A stretch of DNA of 64,000 nucleotides, from NCBI GenBank assembly GCA_902728285.1, contig CACVBU010000538.1:313599-377598 (forward strand), written 5' to 3'. The notes below the pieces were generated by a model. It was not told the DNA's origin, searched no databases, and saw only the letters and a program-made list of their open reading frames with translations. Origin of the DNA: Clytia hemisphaerica. Lineage: Eukaryota; Cnidaria; Hydrozoa; Leptothecata; Clytiidae. This document shows positions 22,742-33,800 of this stretch, in pieces. Both the position numbers and the translations under genes were made by a program. The first letter of the stretch is position 1; each line of letters opens with the position of its first letter.

Positions 22742-23859
22742 TTTTTGGACCTACCCCGGTGGGGTGGAGGTCCTATAAATTCACCTCTGTCCGTCCGTCC
22801 GTTCGTTACCAGCTTTTCTCGAGATTGAATCATAGGAATCATCTGATTTTTGGTACAAAGGTGCAAAATGGTGGTGGCCAAAATGTAGCAGAGTCCGATT
22901 TTCGAAAAAAAAATTTGGGGGCCAATTTGGGCCAAAAAACGGCTAAAAAACGGGTTTTTTGGACTTTGTGAAAAATTGGATCATTAATTTTTTCTGATTT
23001 TTTACATGAAAGTATGTACCATCATAGGTAAAAGATGGCTCAAGCAGATTTTTGCAAAAAAATTTATTTGGCTTAAAAAACGCATGTTTATCTATAAGAA
23101 TCACTATTAATAAGCATACATCAATGTTCTTAGTCAAATTACTCAATTTTTTTATGAGATATATGTTTTTTTTTGCTCAAAAGGGCTTACTTTTAAAGAA
23201 TATGTGTGTTAGCCATGAAATTTTGGTTGCTTTGGGTGTTTTTATAGAAAAACTGGCCAAATTCGATATTTTTTTATAAGCACATTATCAATTACTTAGG
23301 TATTAGCTTTTCTCGAGATTGGCTCTTTCATTCTTTATGACTTTTTGCACAAAGATGCACAACTATAAACCCTCGAATGTGACGGAGCCCGATTTTCGAA
23401 AAAAAATGTTTTTGGGCAAATATGGGCCAAAAAACGGCTAAAAAAAGGGTTTTTTGGACTTTGTGAAATATTGGATCGTTGATCGTTTGATTTTTTGCAT
23501 GAAAGATGGGTCAAGCAGATTTTTGTAAAAAAAGAACTTTTCAGCTCAAAAAACGCATCTTTATCTATAAGAATCACCATTAATAAGCATACATCAATGT
23601 TCTTAGCCAAATTACTCAATTTTTTGATGAGATAGATGTTTTTTGCTAACGAAGTCTTGAATATGAAAGAATATTTGAAGAGCATGAAATTTTGGTTTTT
23701 TAAACGTTTTTTTTTTTAATAAGAAACAAACAAGTAATTTTAATAAATCGTCACTATTTGTGTTCTGAATGACTGTTTAACGTTCATATGCTCACGTAGA
23801 TATCAATTATATATGTGTTAAATGCATAACCAGGTAGGGCCATAAAAGTATCACTTGTT
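22742..23859 (+). mobile_element. GGACCTACCCCGG element, copy A
   Basis: Begins TTTTTGGACCTACCCCGGTG, whose first 27 bases after the T run form a hairpin, followed by (TCCG)n. It ends CATAAAAGTATCACTTGTT. Between lie two tandem units of about 490 bp, each with TTCTCGAGATTG, CGATTTTCGAAAAA and TCTATAAGAATCAC blocks. An inverted relative with more units lies at 39650-41622, and a 3' fragment of the same orientation as that one at 44380-44909. No transposase; small open frames inside are by-products. Confidence 0.8.
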
Positions 23860-23967
23860 TTTTTTTTTGGGGGGGGGGCGGAGCTTGGCTTTGCCCGGTT
23901 TTTAAGTAAAATGGAAAATTTACAACATTATTTCATTAATCTTATTTAAAAAAAAAACCTACCAGTA

Positions 23968-24137
23968 CATTTGAGTGTCTTTAACTCGAACCTCTATAAC
24001 TAGAATGTCTCCTTAACTCGAATAAGTTTAACGGTACCTTCAAGTAACAATTATTAACCTTACTCCATAACTCGAAATCCCCTTAATTTGAACACATTGC
24101 GCTTCCCGTGCGTGTTCGAGTAATGGAGACTCCACTG
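23968..24137. mobile_element. pogo/Tigger-like MITE fragment
   Basis: The right end read inward, CAGTGGAGTCTCCATTACTC, and the left end sharing ACTCGAAC are bordered by TA (23966-23967, 24138-24139). The CAGT...GAG...TAACTCGAA terminus is that remembered for pogo/Tigger elements. Copies of CTTAACTCGAA recur inside. Confidence 0.65.
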
Positions 24138-24139
24138 TA

Positions 24140-25600
24140 TCATAAATAAAAAACAACCCCTACCCCATCTTATCAGACTTTATATAAAAATGGATTTAAC
24201 TCCAAACATCCGGAAAACTTGGGAACTTTTATTAATGGCATTCTTGCCTAGCCAGGGTATGGATGTCTTTTCGGTAGATTTATTTCTTGTAACTTAAACA
24301 ATTTTGCGACCACCTCCTTCGTTTAGATTTTTCTATGAGTGTGGTCACTAGTTTTGTTAAAGACAAATAAATAAACACTACCACTCTCTCCTGAGACACA
24401 AAACACGGGAAAAGTGTTTATAATAAGAATTCTCATAAAAACAGTACAGCACCTGATCCCGAGAATGTAGGTTTCTCATTTTCAAGCATTGTAGCCTTAA
24501 CGATAGTTCAACTTCATAAAAAGTTGTATCAGGGCATACTGTTACATATTACTTATTATTTCTAGACATGAAATTTTAACTTGAATTAATTTTTTCCAAC
24601 GGAAATCTGAATCGAAGTTGACTGGATACTACCCGAATTGAGACATTTTTTAAATAAATCCGCTCTAAATCGAAATCTATTGGAATTAAGTTATGATGAT
24701 AAGGTATTTTCTTATTCCTAATGAACTAAGGAAATGGGGAAAATAGTCCATTTCAATATTTATTGTTCTAGGTTAGATATTTTGACGAAAATGTTTGACC
24801 TACCTTTTGGGGTTAGTTGACCTACAATTTGGGGCCCTTCATAACCTGACATGAAAAGTCTGTCAATAGTTATATAAAACTTGTTTTTTGTACTTTCATT
24901 AAATGAAAGTACTACCTGAGAGATAATTAATGTTGACATTTTGAGCTTTTACGACGTGTCCCAGACCTACTGGGACCCAAGCCCAATCAGAAGATTTGCC
25001 TAAGTTTGGAACCCTAGAATTTCCATCCCCATTAGGACTTCAGTAGAAATTTTTGTCCCGCTGTGGGAAAAAGTTCCACTGGGGCTGTGAGGTAGGGGTG
25101 TTGCCATTCTTAGGGCATTTTTTTTCGAGACAAAAACGTGAAAATGGGTCTCAATTCAAAATTGAGATAAAAGATTTAAAGGTAAAGATATCAAAATATA
25201 TTCAGAAATTTCTCAATGACAGGATAATTTCCATATGAACCTGATGATACACCGACAAACTTCGAGAAAAAAATAGTCCAAGTTCTTCTTAGTAGGCCTG
25301 ATTGGTGTAATTATCGTGCAAATTTGGAACAAAGCACCAACTTTGAACCTGACATGCCTAACACCCTATGGATTGATTTTAAAAGGACGACCCAGAAAAA
25401 TTTTAAGGGTAGCTCTTATTTTTGGACCCATCTATCGAAAAACTAGCCCAAAGACATCACAGACTGGAGACGTTGTTGCTGATATACTGATTATCCATCA
25501 ACCTGGAAATCGAACGAAATCACCTTGTATGTGATATAAGAACATTTATTTGTCTCGGAGTGAGGAACTGACCTAACACACTCCTGATATTTTGGGTCGA
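24140..25600. other. no recognised gene or element
   Basis: AT-rich sequence with short frames only. The final part may be the 5' region of the LINE that follows. Confidence 0.5.
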
Positions 25601-25620
25601 ACAACTTTCTTCATCAATCA

Positions 25621-28600
25621 ATGGTTAACAAAAATCACCTTCATCAATGGCGAATCGGTACTGTAAACATTCGAACTGGAAAAGATGATATAAAGCTAGA
25701 GAACTGTATTACTGAAATTGCTAAAGCTGACCTTTCTGTATGTGCTTTCCAAGAAGTCCGTCGTCTCAATAGTAACTCGGTGAAAATTGAACCCAAGATA
25801 AACGATAAAAACTATAAATATGAACTGTACTGGTGTGGCTATTCTATGAAAAGACAGCATGGAGTTGGTATTGCAATCAAAATCGAAAATGATATTGAAA
25901 TAGAGGAAGTGCTTCCAGTAAGTCCGAGAATAATTACTGCAAACATTACCATACGTGGCTGCTCCCTTCGAATAATTTGTTGTTACGCTCCGACTGAGGA
26001 CGATTCAACCTCATCCAAAAACCTCTTCTACGCCAACCTAAACAAACAATTCATCTGTGAAAAGACACGAAAAGTAATCTGTCTTGGTGATTTTAATGCT
26101 ACCTCATCAGCCACCTTATATAATTCTTCCCTTCGTGAAAACACCCTGATCGATGACCTTATAGTAAATAACAATGGTCTTCGCTTTCATGAATTTTTCA
26201 ACCGTAATCGACTATCTGTTCTGAACACTTGGTTTACCCACAAAAAGTGCCGTCGAATCACCTGGCATTCGCCAGATGGAGTTACCAAGAAAGTATACGA
26301 TTTTGTATTATGTTGTAGCTGGCTTCGCCAATATGCCAATAACTGTCGTGTGTACAACAGTTTTGACTTTGACTCTGACCATCGGTTACTTATAGCAGAC
26401 ATCTGTACACCAAGCTCAAAAATTGGTCGATACATTTCAAGAAATAGGACACCGAAAAGTATCAAGCTGAACTTGAAGTGTCTACAGGATACGCAAATTT
26501 ATAACGCATTTCTCGAAAATACCGTTACTAAACTGGAACAAATCGATTTACTTCAAAATAATAACTCTATCATCAATGAATCGTTTATTACGTATATAAA
26601 TTCATCTGCAGAAGAATCTATTCCCAAAATTGAGAGATCAAGATTATACCAACCATGGCATAACGATGAGGAATTGAAACGTCTGTACGGATTGAAAGAT
26701 GAATTAACTCTTCGTAACAATAGTAAGGGACTATTTACTATTAGAAAGAGGATACGATTACGATCAAAACATCTCAGAAATCAGTATTATAAATCAGAAG
26801 CTGAAAAGATCAATCAATTTGCCATCAATAGAGAACTCGACAAACTCTTTTCGAGGGCTAAAAACCAAGAGACAACCCTTAGAAGCACAACTGCAAAATG
26901 CCCCCCAGAAATGCTTCTAAAACACTTCCAAAAACATTTCAATCCTAGCCGTGATAATCTCATAATCCCTGAAGAACTCTCGACTAACGTGCCAGATTTT
27001 ATAAATGATCTTCGTAACATTTCCACCAACATCCCTATAGACACTGATACCCGTCCATCGAGGAAATTCAAAAGCACCTTCATCAACTAAAATCAGACAA
27101 AGCTAGCAATGACATTGACCCTGAAATCCTCAAAAAAATGCGAGCACCCGTTATGCTCCAAGTTATCCAAAAATTGGCAGAAAATCTTTGGTCTAATCTG
27201 GATCTACCAAGCGCCTGGGGAAACTCGAGATTGAAAACGCTTTGGAAAGGGAAGGGTTCCAAATCCGACCCAACCAAATATCGGGGAATCAGCATTGGCT
27301 CGACTGTATGTAAATTGATGATAAATATCATACTGGATCGAATCAGACCGTGGTATGAGGCACAAATCACAGATGAACAAAATGGATTTAGAAAAAACAG
27401 AGGTACAACAGACGGAATTTTCACTATCAAAAGAACACAACAAATATCCAATCGAAAAACGCAACCACTCTACTTACTGTTTGTTGATTTAACGGCTGCA
27501 TTTGACCATATACCCAGAGACTGGCTATTTCAATCAATCAGAATTCGCTTTCCTGATAATGCTGACCTAAAACTATTCGATATCTTAGAGAAGTTATACA
27601 GTCAAACATCCTTGACCTTCCATGAAGCGAACACTTCATTCCATGTATCATCAGGCGTTCGTCAAGGAGGACCTGAGAGTCCTCTGTTGTTCAACCTCTA
27701 CATTGACTACGTCATGCGAGTTTTTATTAAAAAATGTAACTTTACTGACGAGGTTAGTTTCTTTAAACATAAGTATCGAATCAATCCAAGATCGATCTCT
27801 AGAGCAGAACGACTTCGAATGCGAAATCAGAACGGGAAGCTATCAGGTGAATCATCACTCCCATGGTGTGGGTACGCAGACGACCTGATACTTTTCTTGA
27901 CTGATCTTTCATCTCTACAATCAGCGTCAACACTTCTAGACAACTTATTCGTTAAATTTGGTCTTCGAATCAACGAAACCAAAACCGAGACGATGATTCT
28001 CAATCACTGCTACCTCGAGACAAACTATCCTGATTAGCATCATTAATATTCGCAATGTCCCGTTGAAAAATTCAGGCCAGTTCAAATATCTTGGTTCGCA
28101 CATCTCTCCAAATGCGCCTAATACCGGAGACATTGAAATCAACTATCGCATTCAGATGGCACTTGGAAAATTCGCAAGTATGACAAACCTCCTTCAGAAT
28201 CATGGAATTCATCTATCTACAAGAGTTAAATTTTTTAACTCCTTTGTGAGAAGTAGACTAACGTACTCTTGTCAGAATTGGAATCTGACCGCAGCGCAAT
28301 TTGATAAGCTTGATTCAACGTACAGAAGTCTACTTCGCAAAATGATACGACGTGGTTTCAGTCGAGTCAATACTGAAGAAGGAGACTTTCGATTAAAAAT
28401 TAATAACGCTAAGCTCCATTCTATATGCCATACTGAAGACGTCAGTAATTTCATTCGAAAACAGCAAAAGAATTATGCAGGACATGTCGTTCGAATGTCT
28501 GTAGATCGTGGTATTAAACAGTTAATGTTTAATTCCGATAAATATCATAGAATCGGAAGAACAACTCCCTCTCTCCTAGAGCAGGTGTTGTCAGATAACA

Positions 28601-28740
28601 ATTTGACTATCGACAGATTTATAAATTTGAATATGAAATAGTGATTTTTACCTAACAATTTTTTATGATTAAAGTTTGACTTAGGTCCCATTTACTAGTT
28701 ATAGTTTATATGGTAAAATAATATATATATATAAAGGTCC
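25621..28740 (+). mobile_element. RTE-like non-LTR retrotransposon, frameshifted
   Basis: The frame from 25621 begins with an apurinic-type endonuclease: GTVNIRTG, FQEVRRL, YAPTEDD, LGDFNA and DSDHRLL. After a linker it passes into a reverse transcriptase: KYRGISIGSTVCKLM, DEQNGFRKNRGTTDGIF, LFVDLTAAFDHIPR, SSGVRQGGPESPLLFNLYID and the catalytic GYADDLILF, then a C-terminal FKYLGSHISP...YAGHVVRM region. Two shifts break it, one near 27055 and one near 28034; a single base change at each would account for them. The endonuclease and the YAGHVVRM tail favour RTE or a relative. A short (TA)n tract at 28722-28734 may be the 3' tail. Inactive copy. Confidence 0.85.
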
Positions 28741-29390
28741 GATTTCTATGGAAATTACAAACTCATTTTAGGCCAAAACCAATTATAGAATTTGAAAGCT
28801 TTCGAAAAACTAAATAAACTATATAGAAGACTTTTAAGCGAGTATGGTCGATACTTAACATGAGTTATTTGATGAAGAAGTGGTGGTTTCCCCCTCATTT
28901 TGGTCATAAATTGCTAATAAAATGACATCCCGTTCAGTACAGAAGTATTGGTTAATGTTCAAGCTCCTTTAACCTAAGTAATTCCAAGAAATAAAATTGT
29001 GACGGAATATTGTCGGATTTTTTATGCCAATATTGAAATACAGGCGGCAACGAAGCTCGCTTCAAAGACACAATGGAAGATAGACGTCCAGTCGTTTATA
29101 TGTTCATGATAAATCCAATAATCAACGAAAACCTATTGAAGGGGGGGGGGCGTACGGGGTTTGCGATTTCCAAAATACCGAATAATTTTACCAAAATTTC
29201 CAAAATTCTATAAAAAAATAATTGCAATTCCGATACCGATTTTTTTTTGGTATTTTTCCTTGTTTTGACTAATTTTTCATCAAATTTGATTTTTCATGTA
29301 TGAACTCCGAAAAAGGGGGATAAAAACTTTATGATACCGAAATTTTAAAGCAAAAATTCATGGATTTCCGATACCGAAACAATTTCAGAA

Positions 29391-29612
29391 TTCCAATGCT
29401 TTTCTTTTTTAATGATTTTCTTAATTACTTTGAGTCATAAAATTTGTTCATGAAATCGAAAATAGATTAATTTAAAAAAATTATTTGATGTAACAACAAA
29501 AGCGACAAAAAAAAATCAAACTTTGAAAGCAAAATTTGAAAAAAAAATCTACCGTGGTATAATATTCATGGTACATCAGGAATTATTCAATGGCTGTTTT
29601 GCCTGCAGGTAT
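29391..29612 (+). repeat. dispersed repeat, copy 1 (second at 49230-49445)
   Basis: About 215 bases starting TTCTTTTTTAATGATTTTCT and ending with ATCAGGAATTATTCAATGGC recur at 49230-49445 with few changes. Both copies are preceded, at some distance, by AACGAAAACCTATT. Class unknown. Confidence 0.7.
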
Positions 29613-29947
29613 GTAATAATTAAACTTAAACATATAAGAAACTTAGAAAAAGTTGTTAAAGACTATAAAACAATTATTTTACAAATTAGAAAAAATTTCA
29701 TAATAACGTCAAAATTTTGTTGTGAACCACTAAAATACAGCTAAGTGTAAAAATATTAAAAAAGAGTGCAGAACCCAGTTGGCGTAAATTTCACTTCGGA
29801 AAAGAAAAAATTTGCGAAAGATAGCCTCTATTTCAATCCCTGTGTCTCGCAAATCTATTATAGAGAATGTTGAATTTAACCACAGATATCGAAAGATGAA
29901 GGGTTCGAGCTTCTATACATCTACAAATTGACGCATTTTACTTCACT

Positions 29948-30525
29948 CGACATTGCTGCTAGGGGATTTTGGATTCCTGGCCAGAAGGCATTCTTCGACG
30001 TAAGGGTTTTCAACCCAATCGCCAAAAAGTTCAGGAATTCTACTGTCTCCAAAGCATGCGATGCAAACGAAAGGGAGAAAAAGAACGTTTACAATTCAAG
30101 AATCATGAAAGTTGAGCACGGCTCCTTTACCCCAATTGTTTTCACCGCAATGGGCGGAATGGGGAGAGAAACGAAACATTTTTACAAAAGACTATCAGAA
30201 CTTTTATCTGAAAAACGAAACGAGTCCCTTGCCATCACGACAACTTGGGTAAGAAGAAAGATTAACTTTGCTCTCTTGAGTTCGGTTCTCCTGTGCCTCC
30301 GCGGCAGCAGAACTCCATGGAGCAAAGATAGTCTTTCTTCTTCGCTCTCACATAGTTCTAGTGATTCTGAACTTTTGTGTTCCTGTTAGATTTTCGACAA
30401 AACTTATTTTATTTAACATATCTAATATTTGGCGTGCCGGGACTGCCTCCGTGCAAAAATTGTGTAGTATATATGTTAATTTGGCGTGCCGGGCCTGCCG
30501 TGCGAACCCCACACTCCTCCGAGTC

Positions 30526-30552
<27 letters not shown>
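29948..30552 (+). mobile_element. 5'-truncated retroelement with poly(A) and 12-bp target duplication
   Basis: TTTTACTTCACT occurs at 29936-29947 and again at 30554-30565, immediately after a 27-A tail (30526-30552). Such a structure is left by target-primed reverse transcription of a truncated RNA. The insert encodes the end of a protein (stop at 30389): DIAARGFWIPGQKAFFDVRV, then NEREKKNVYNSRI, EHGSFTPIVFTAMGGMGRE and LLSSVLLCLRGSRTPW. I remember this block as the C-terminus of many invertebrate mobile-element proteins. The D-x(n)-DVRV pattern looks like a PD-(D/E)XK nuclease core; that is inference. Then about 135 bases of 3' untranslated sequence. Confidence 0.85.
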
Positions 30553-30556
<4 letters not shown>

Positions 30557-30808
30557 TACTTCACTGTTCAGTGCAATATTTCTATTTGAATTTTCTGACG
30601 CAAACTGGAAAATCTAAAGTGATCCTCAAACCGTTATATAGAAAAAATTAAATCAAACTGAATAAATCAAATTAGTGTTTTTTACTCCCTTTTAGTGACC
30701 ATTTGAATGCGAAAGAAGTCCCAGCAGATATACTGCAAATACACTTATATATAAACGGGAATCTTTATAAATTCACGCCAACTGGATACCCCACTCTAAA
30801 CAGCAAAC

Positions 30809-30814
30809 TCTTTT
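30809..30814 (-). terminator. multicopper oxidase poly(A) signal
   Basis: TTTATT on the plus strand reads AATAAA on the minus strand, 47 bases beyond the oxidase stop codon. Confidence 0.65.
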
Positions 30815-30860
30815 ATTGCAATCGTCTCGACTCTATTGTAATATTGTTGATTCAACATGG

Positions 30861-33800
30861 TTAAGACATTCGGAGGTTTTCTTTACTGTCTTGAACACGA
30901 GCACGTTGTGAACATTTGATGACAATAAGTGCAGTAAGAAGAACAATGACGATCACTGCCAGTACGATACACACAATCAGTAATGATTGATTCTCCGCGC
31001 ATACTTCAGATTCTAAAATATAAAAAAATCAGAGAATTGTTTTAATCCCAGTCGAAGCACACATTTTAAGCGATTTCATATATTTTCGTTGTAAGGTGGT
31101 TTTAAAATTTTCTTTTCGGCTTGAACAGTACTTGGCAGCACTTGATGGTTTCTTTCGAATCTGAAAGTACCTTTATGTTCTGAGCTTGGTTGAGGTCGAA
31201 AAATCGCTTGATGCCTGGAAACGAAATGAAACACCCCTTCTCGTTTTCTATGATTCTGATAACGCTCACAAATGTATCACGTCCATCAGTAAAACCAAAA
31301 GGTGGTGCTAGTGCCTCTTGATACGAGAATAGCAAAACATCAAAAGGTCATTTTCAATATGCAGACGTCAGCATATTCTTTAAACTCACCTTTATGTGGG
31401 ACATATTTCACATCTCTTTCACGATCATTGTAAAAGTTTTGACATACTGGAAAACCATGAGGGGGCGTTTTTTGTTTATCAACGCCTTCGTTAATAAGCA
31501 TCGCCATCCCATCCAGGGAATGTACTTCAATATGACAATGCAAGAACCATTTTCCTGGATTATTTGATCGAATCCTTATCACAGCATACGCACCGGTCGG
31601 GATAATCAAAGTATCTTTACGAGGTGGGTTAACAAGATTAAGTCCAGGGATGTTTCCATTTGTCCATGAAGAATTCCTCCATTTTGCTTCGTTACAGAAT
31701 TGTTTACCTCCACCGCAGTCCACATCTTTGTTAAACAATTCATTCTCCATGTCCGAAATGGTTGCTAGTTTACCGCTCGTCTGATTCTGTGGTGGATAAG
31801 ACATTTTCAGGACGTAAAAACTGTGGCCATGTAAATGCATTGGATGACCCCAACCAGCCCCTTTTCCAACATTCATCCAAATCATCTGAATGGTTTTATC
31901 GGATGGTATCTCTAACTGATAATGACAATAACAAATCTTATCGTGACCACATTCGTGACGATCGCAATCATACTTTCCGATTTGTTCGTTCTGTGTCAGC
32001 GAATTGACACCCGGAAATTCAAATTTCCGGCCATTTACACTACCCGGCGTTACAGATTCACCCGGGAATGCAAAATTCAGGAAATGCTCCTTGCTGTCAT
32101 TTTCTATGAATTCAGGAGCTGGATCTGATGAATCTGGTGACGTCAAATCAGACATCAAAACGCATTTAATGTTCATTTCTGTGGGGAAATAAGTGAACGG
32201 GCAGTTAACGACCGTACATTCGGATTGAGGACAATTCTGTCGGTCAGTATTCGGTTCATCGTCAGTATTCGCTCCTTCGTAATGTAAAATGGCCTTTTCA
32301 CTGTGATGCTCGACATTTGCCTGTGGAGAAAAATATTTGTTCAATGAAAAATTAAAGGGAATCTTAAAACATGGAACTGGTGGCAAACGCCTGGTTTTTC
32401 GTGTGTTTTTGTATGAAAGATTACGTCATAAATATCAAGAATTTATAGCCAGCAAGAAAATACATGTTTTAGGATCTCCTTAGGCTGCAGGCATCCACTA
32501 ACGGATTCGTGCCCCTATACTACCTGCTGTTTTGTAGAGGGCTGCGATTCCGACTAAGATCTCCTTTAATTTCACGATACCTCGAATCTATACTTCGCTT
32601 TCTCTTCGCAAATGCAACGAAAAAAATGATTCCCTATTATCTTCAATCAAAGTCTGAGATTGATAAACAAGAAAAATAAGGAGTGACTTACTTCCATACT
32701 AACAATTCGAATCCAATAATTCTCGATTGTTTGATTTGTAGTCAATAGGAAATCGAACCTCTCCCCGGGATTGATTATAAACGACTCGCATTGAACAGGG
32801 GCTAAATCGTATCCATCTGAGGCTACAACTGTTAGAGTATGACGGTCAACTGATACACGCAACGGGTATATTGTGCCAGCTTGGATGACACGGAATCGAT
32901 AAGTTTGATTTGGTTTGACTTTAAAACGTTCGAGTGGTGCTGGAATAGTTTCATCTGTACAAAAAAGAAAGTGTTAGAATGCTTTGATTATAGGGACAAG
33001 CTGGAGTTTTTACAAGCTCTTATTTGATTTGGTTGGTCGTTAAGATGTAATAAGAGAATCTTATTGCTTTTTCTAAAGAACGCGTCATCTCTATCACTTT
33101 AAATGACTAATTAGTGAAGTATCTTGTAAAAACTCCAGCTCATCCCGGATTATAAGATAGAAAATGTTCTATTTATTACAGTATAAGGAAAAAAAAATTC
33201 GAAAGAGTATCAGTAAAAGTCCCTTTGTCTGAGGAATGTTTTTTTTATTCAATGTATTTTCATTTTTTCAAAACCTTTTTCTAATCTTGTCGCACTTGTT
33301 TTTACTACATCAGCATCATAAAAAAGTTACCTTTCAATCAAAACAAAACCTTTAAATCAGTTGTGACAAAAAAAACATTAGAAAGTAAAACCAATAACAA
33401 AAGGTCTGAAATGACATTAAATTTCAAGTTGGCAATATCTGTATAACTTTTCTGAGAAGAACTAAAATTATTATAGAAATAAAACTCACTGTTGTCCGGA
33501 TTACGATAGCGGCCCTTTCCGTTGATTAATGCGCTGACCCACGGAACCCCTGAAAATCGTCCACCGTCTAACGTTTTGGTTGTCTTGAACGGAATGCGTC
33601 CTTTGAAGTTCCCGTAAATCATCTTGATGTAGACCTGAAAAAATGGAAATTTTTCTGATTGGGTTTTTATAACTTTCTTTCAAATCCGGGAATAAACATT
33701 GTTGAGTGATTTGACAGACTATCGAATGCATTATCGGGGGGAAAATGTCGGGGGAAAGTGACGAAAATTTTGAGGGGGTGACGAAATTTTCCCTCAGCGA

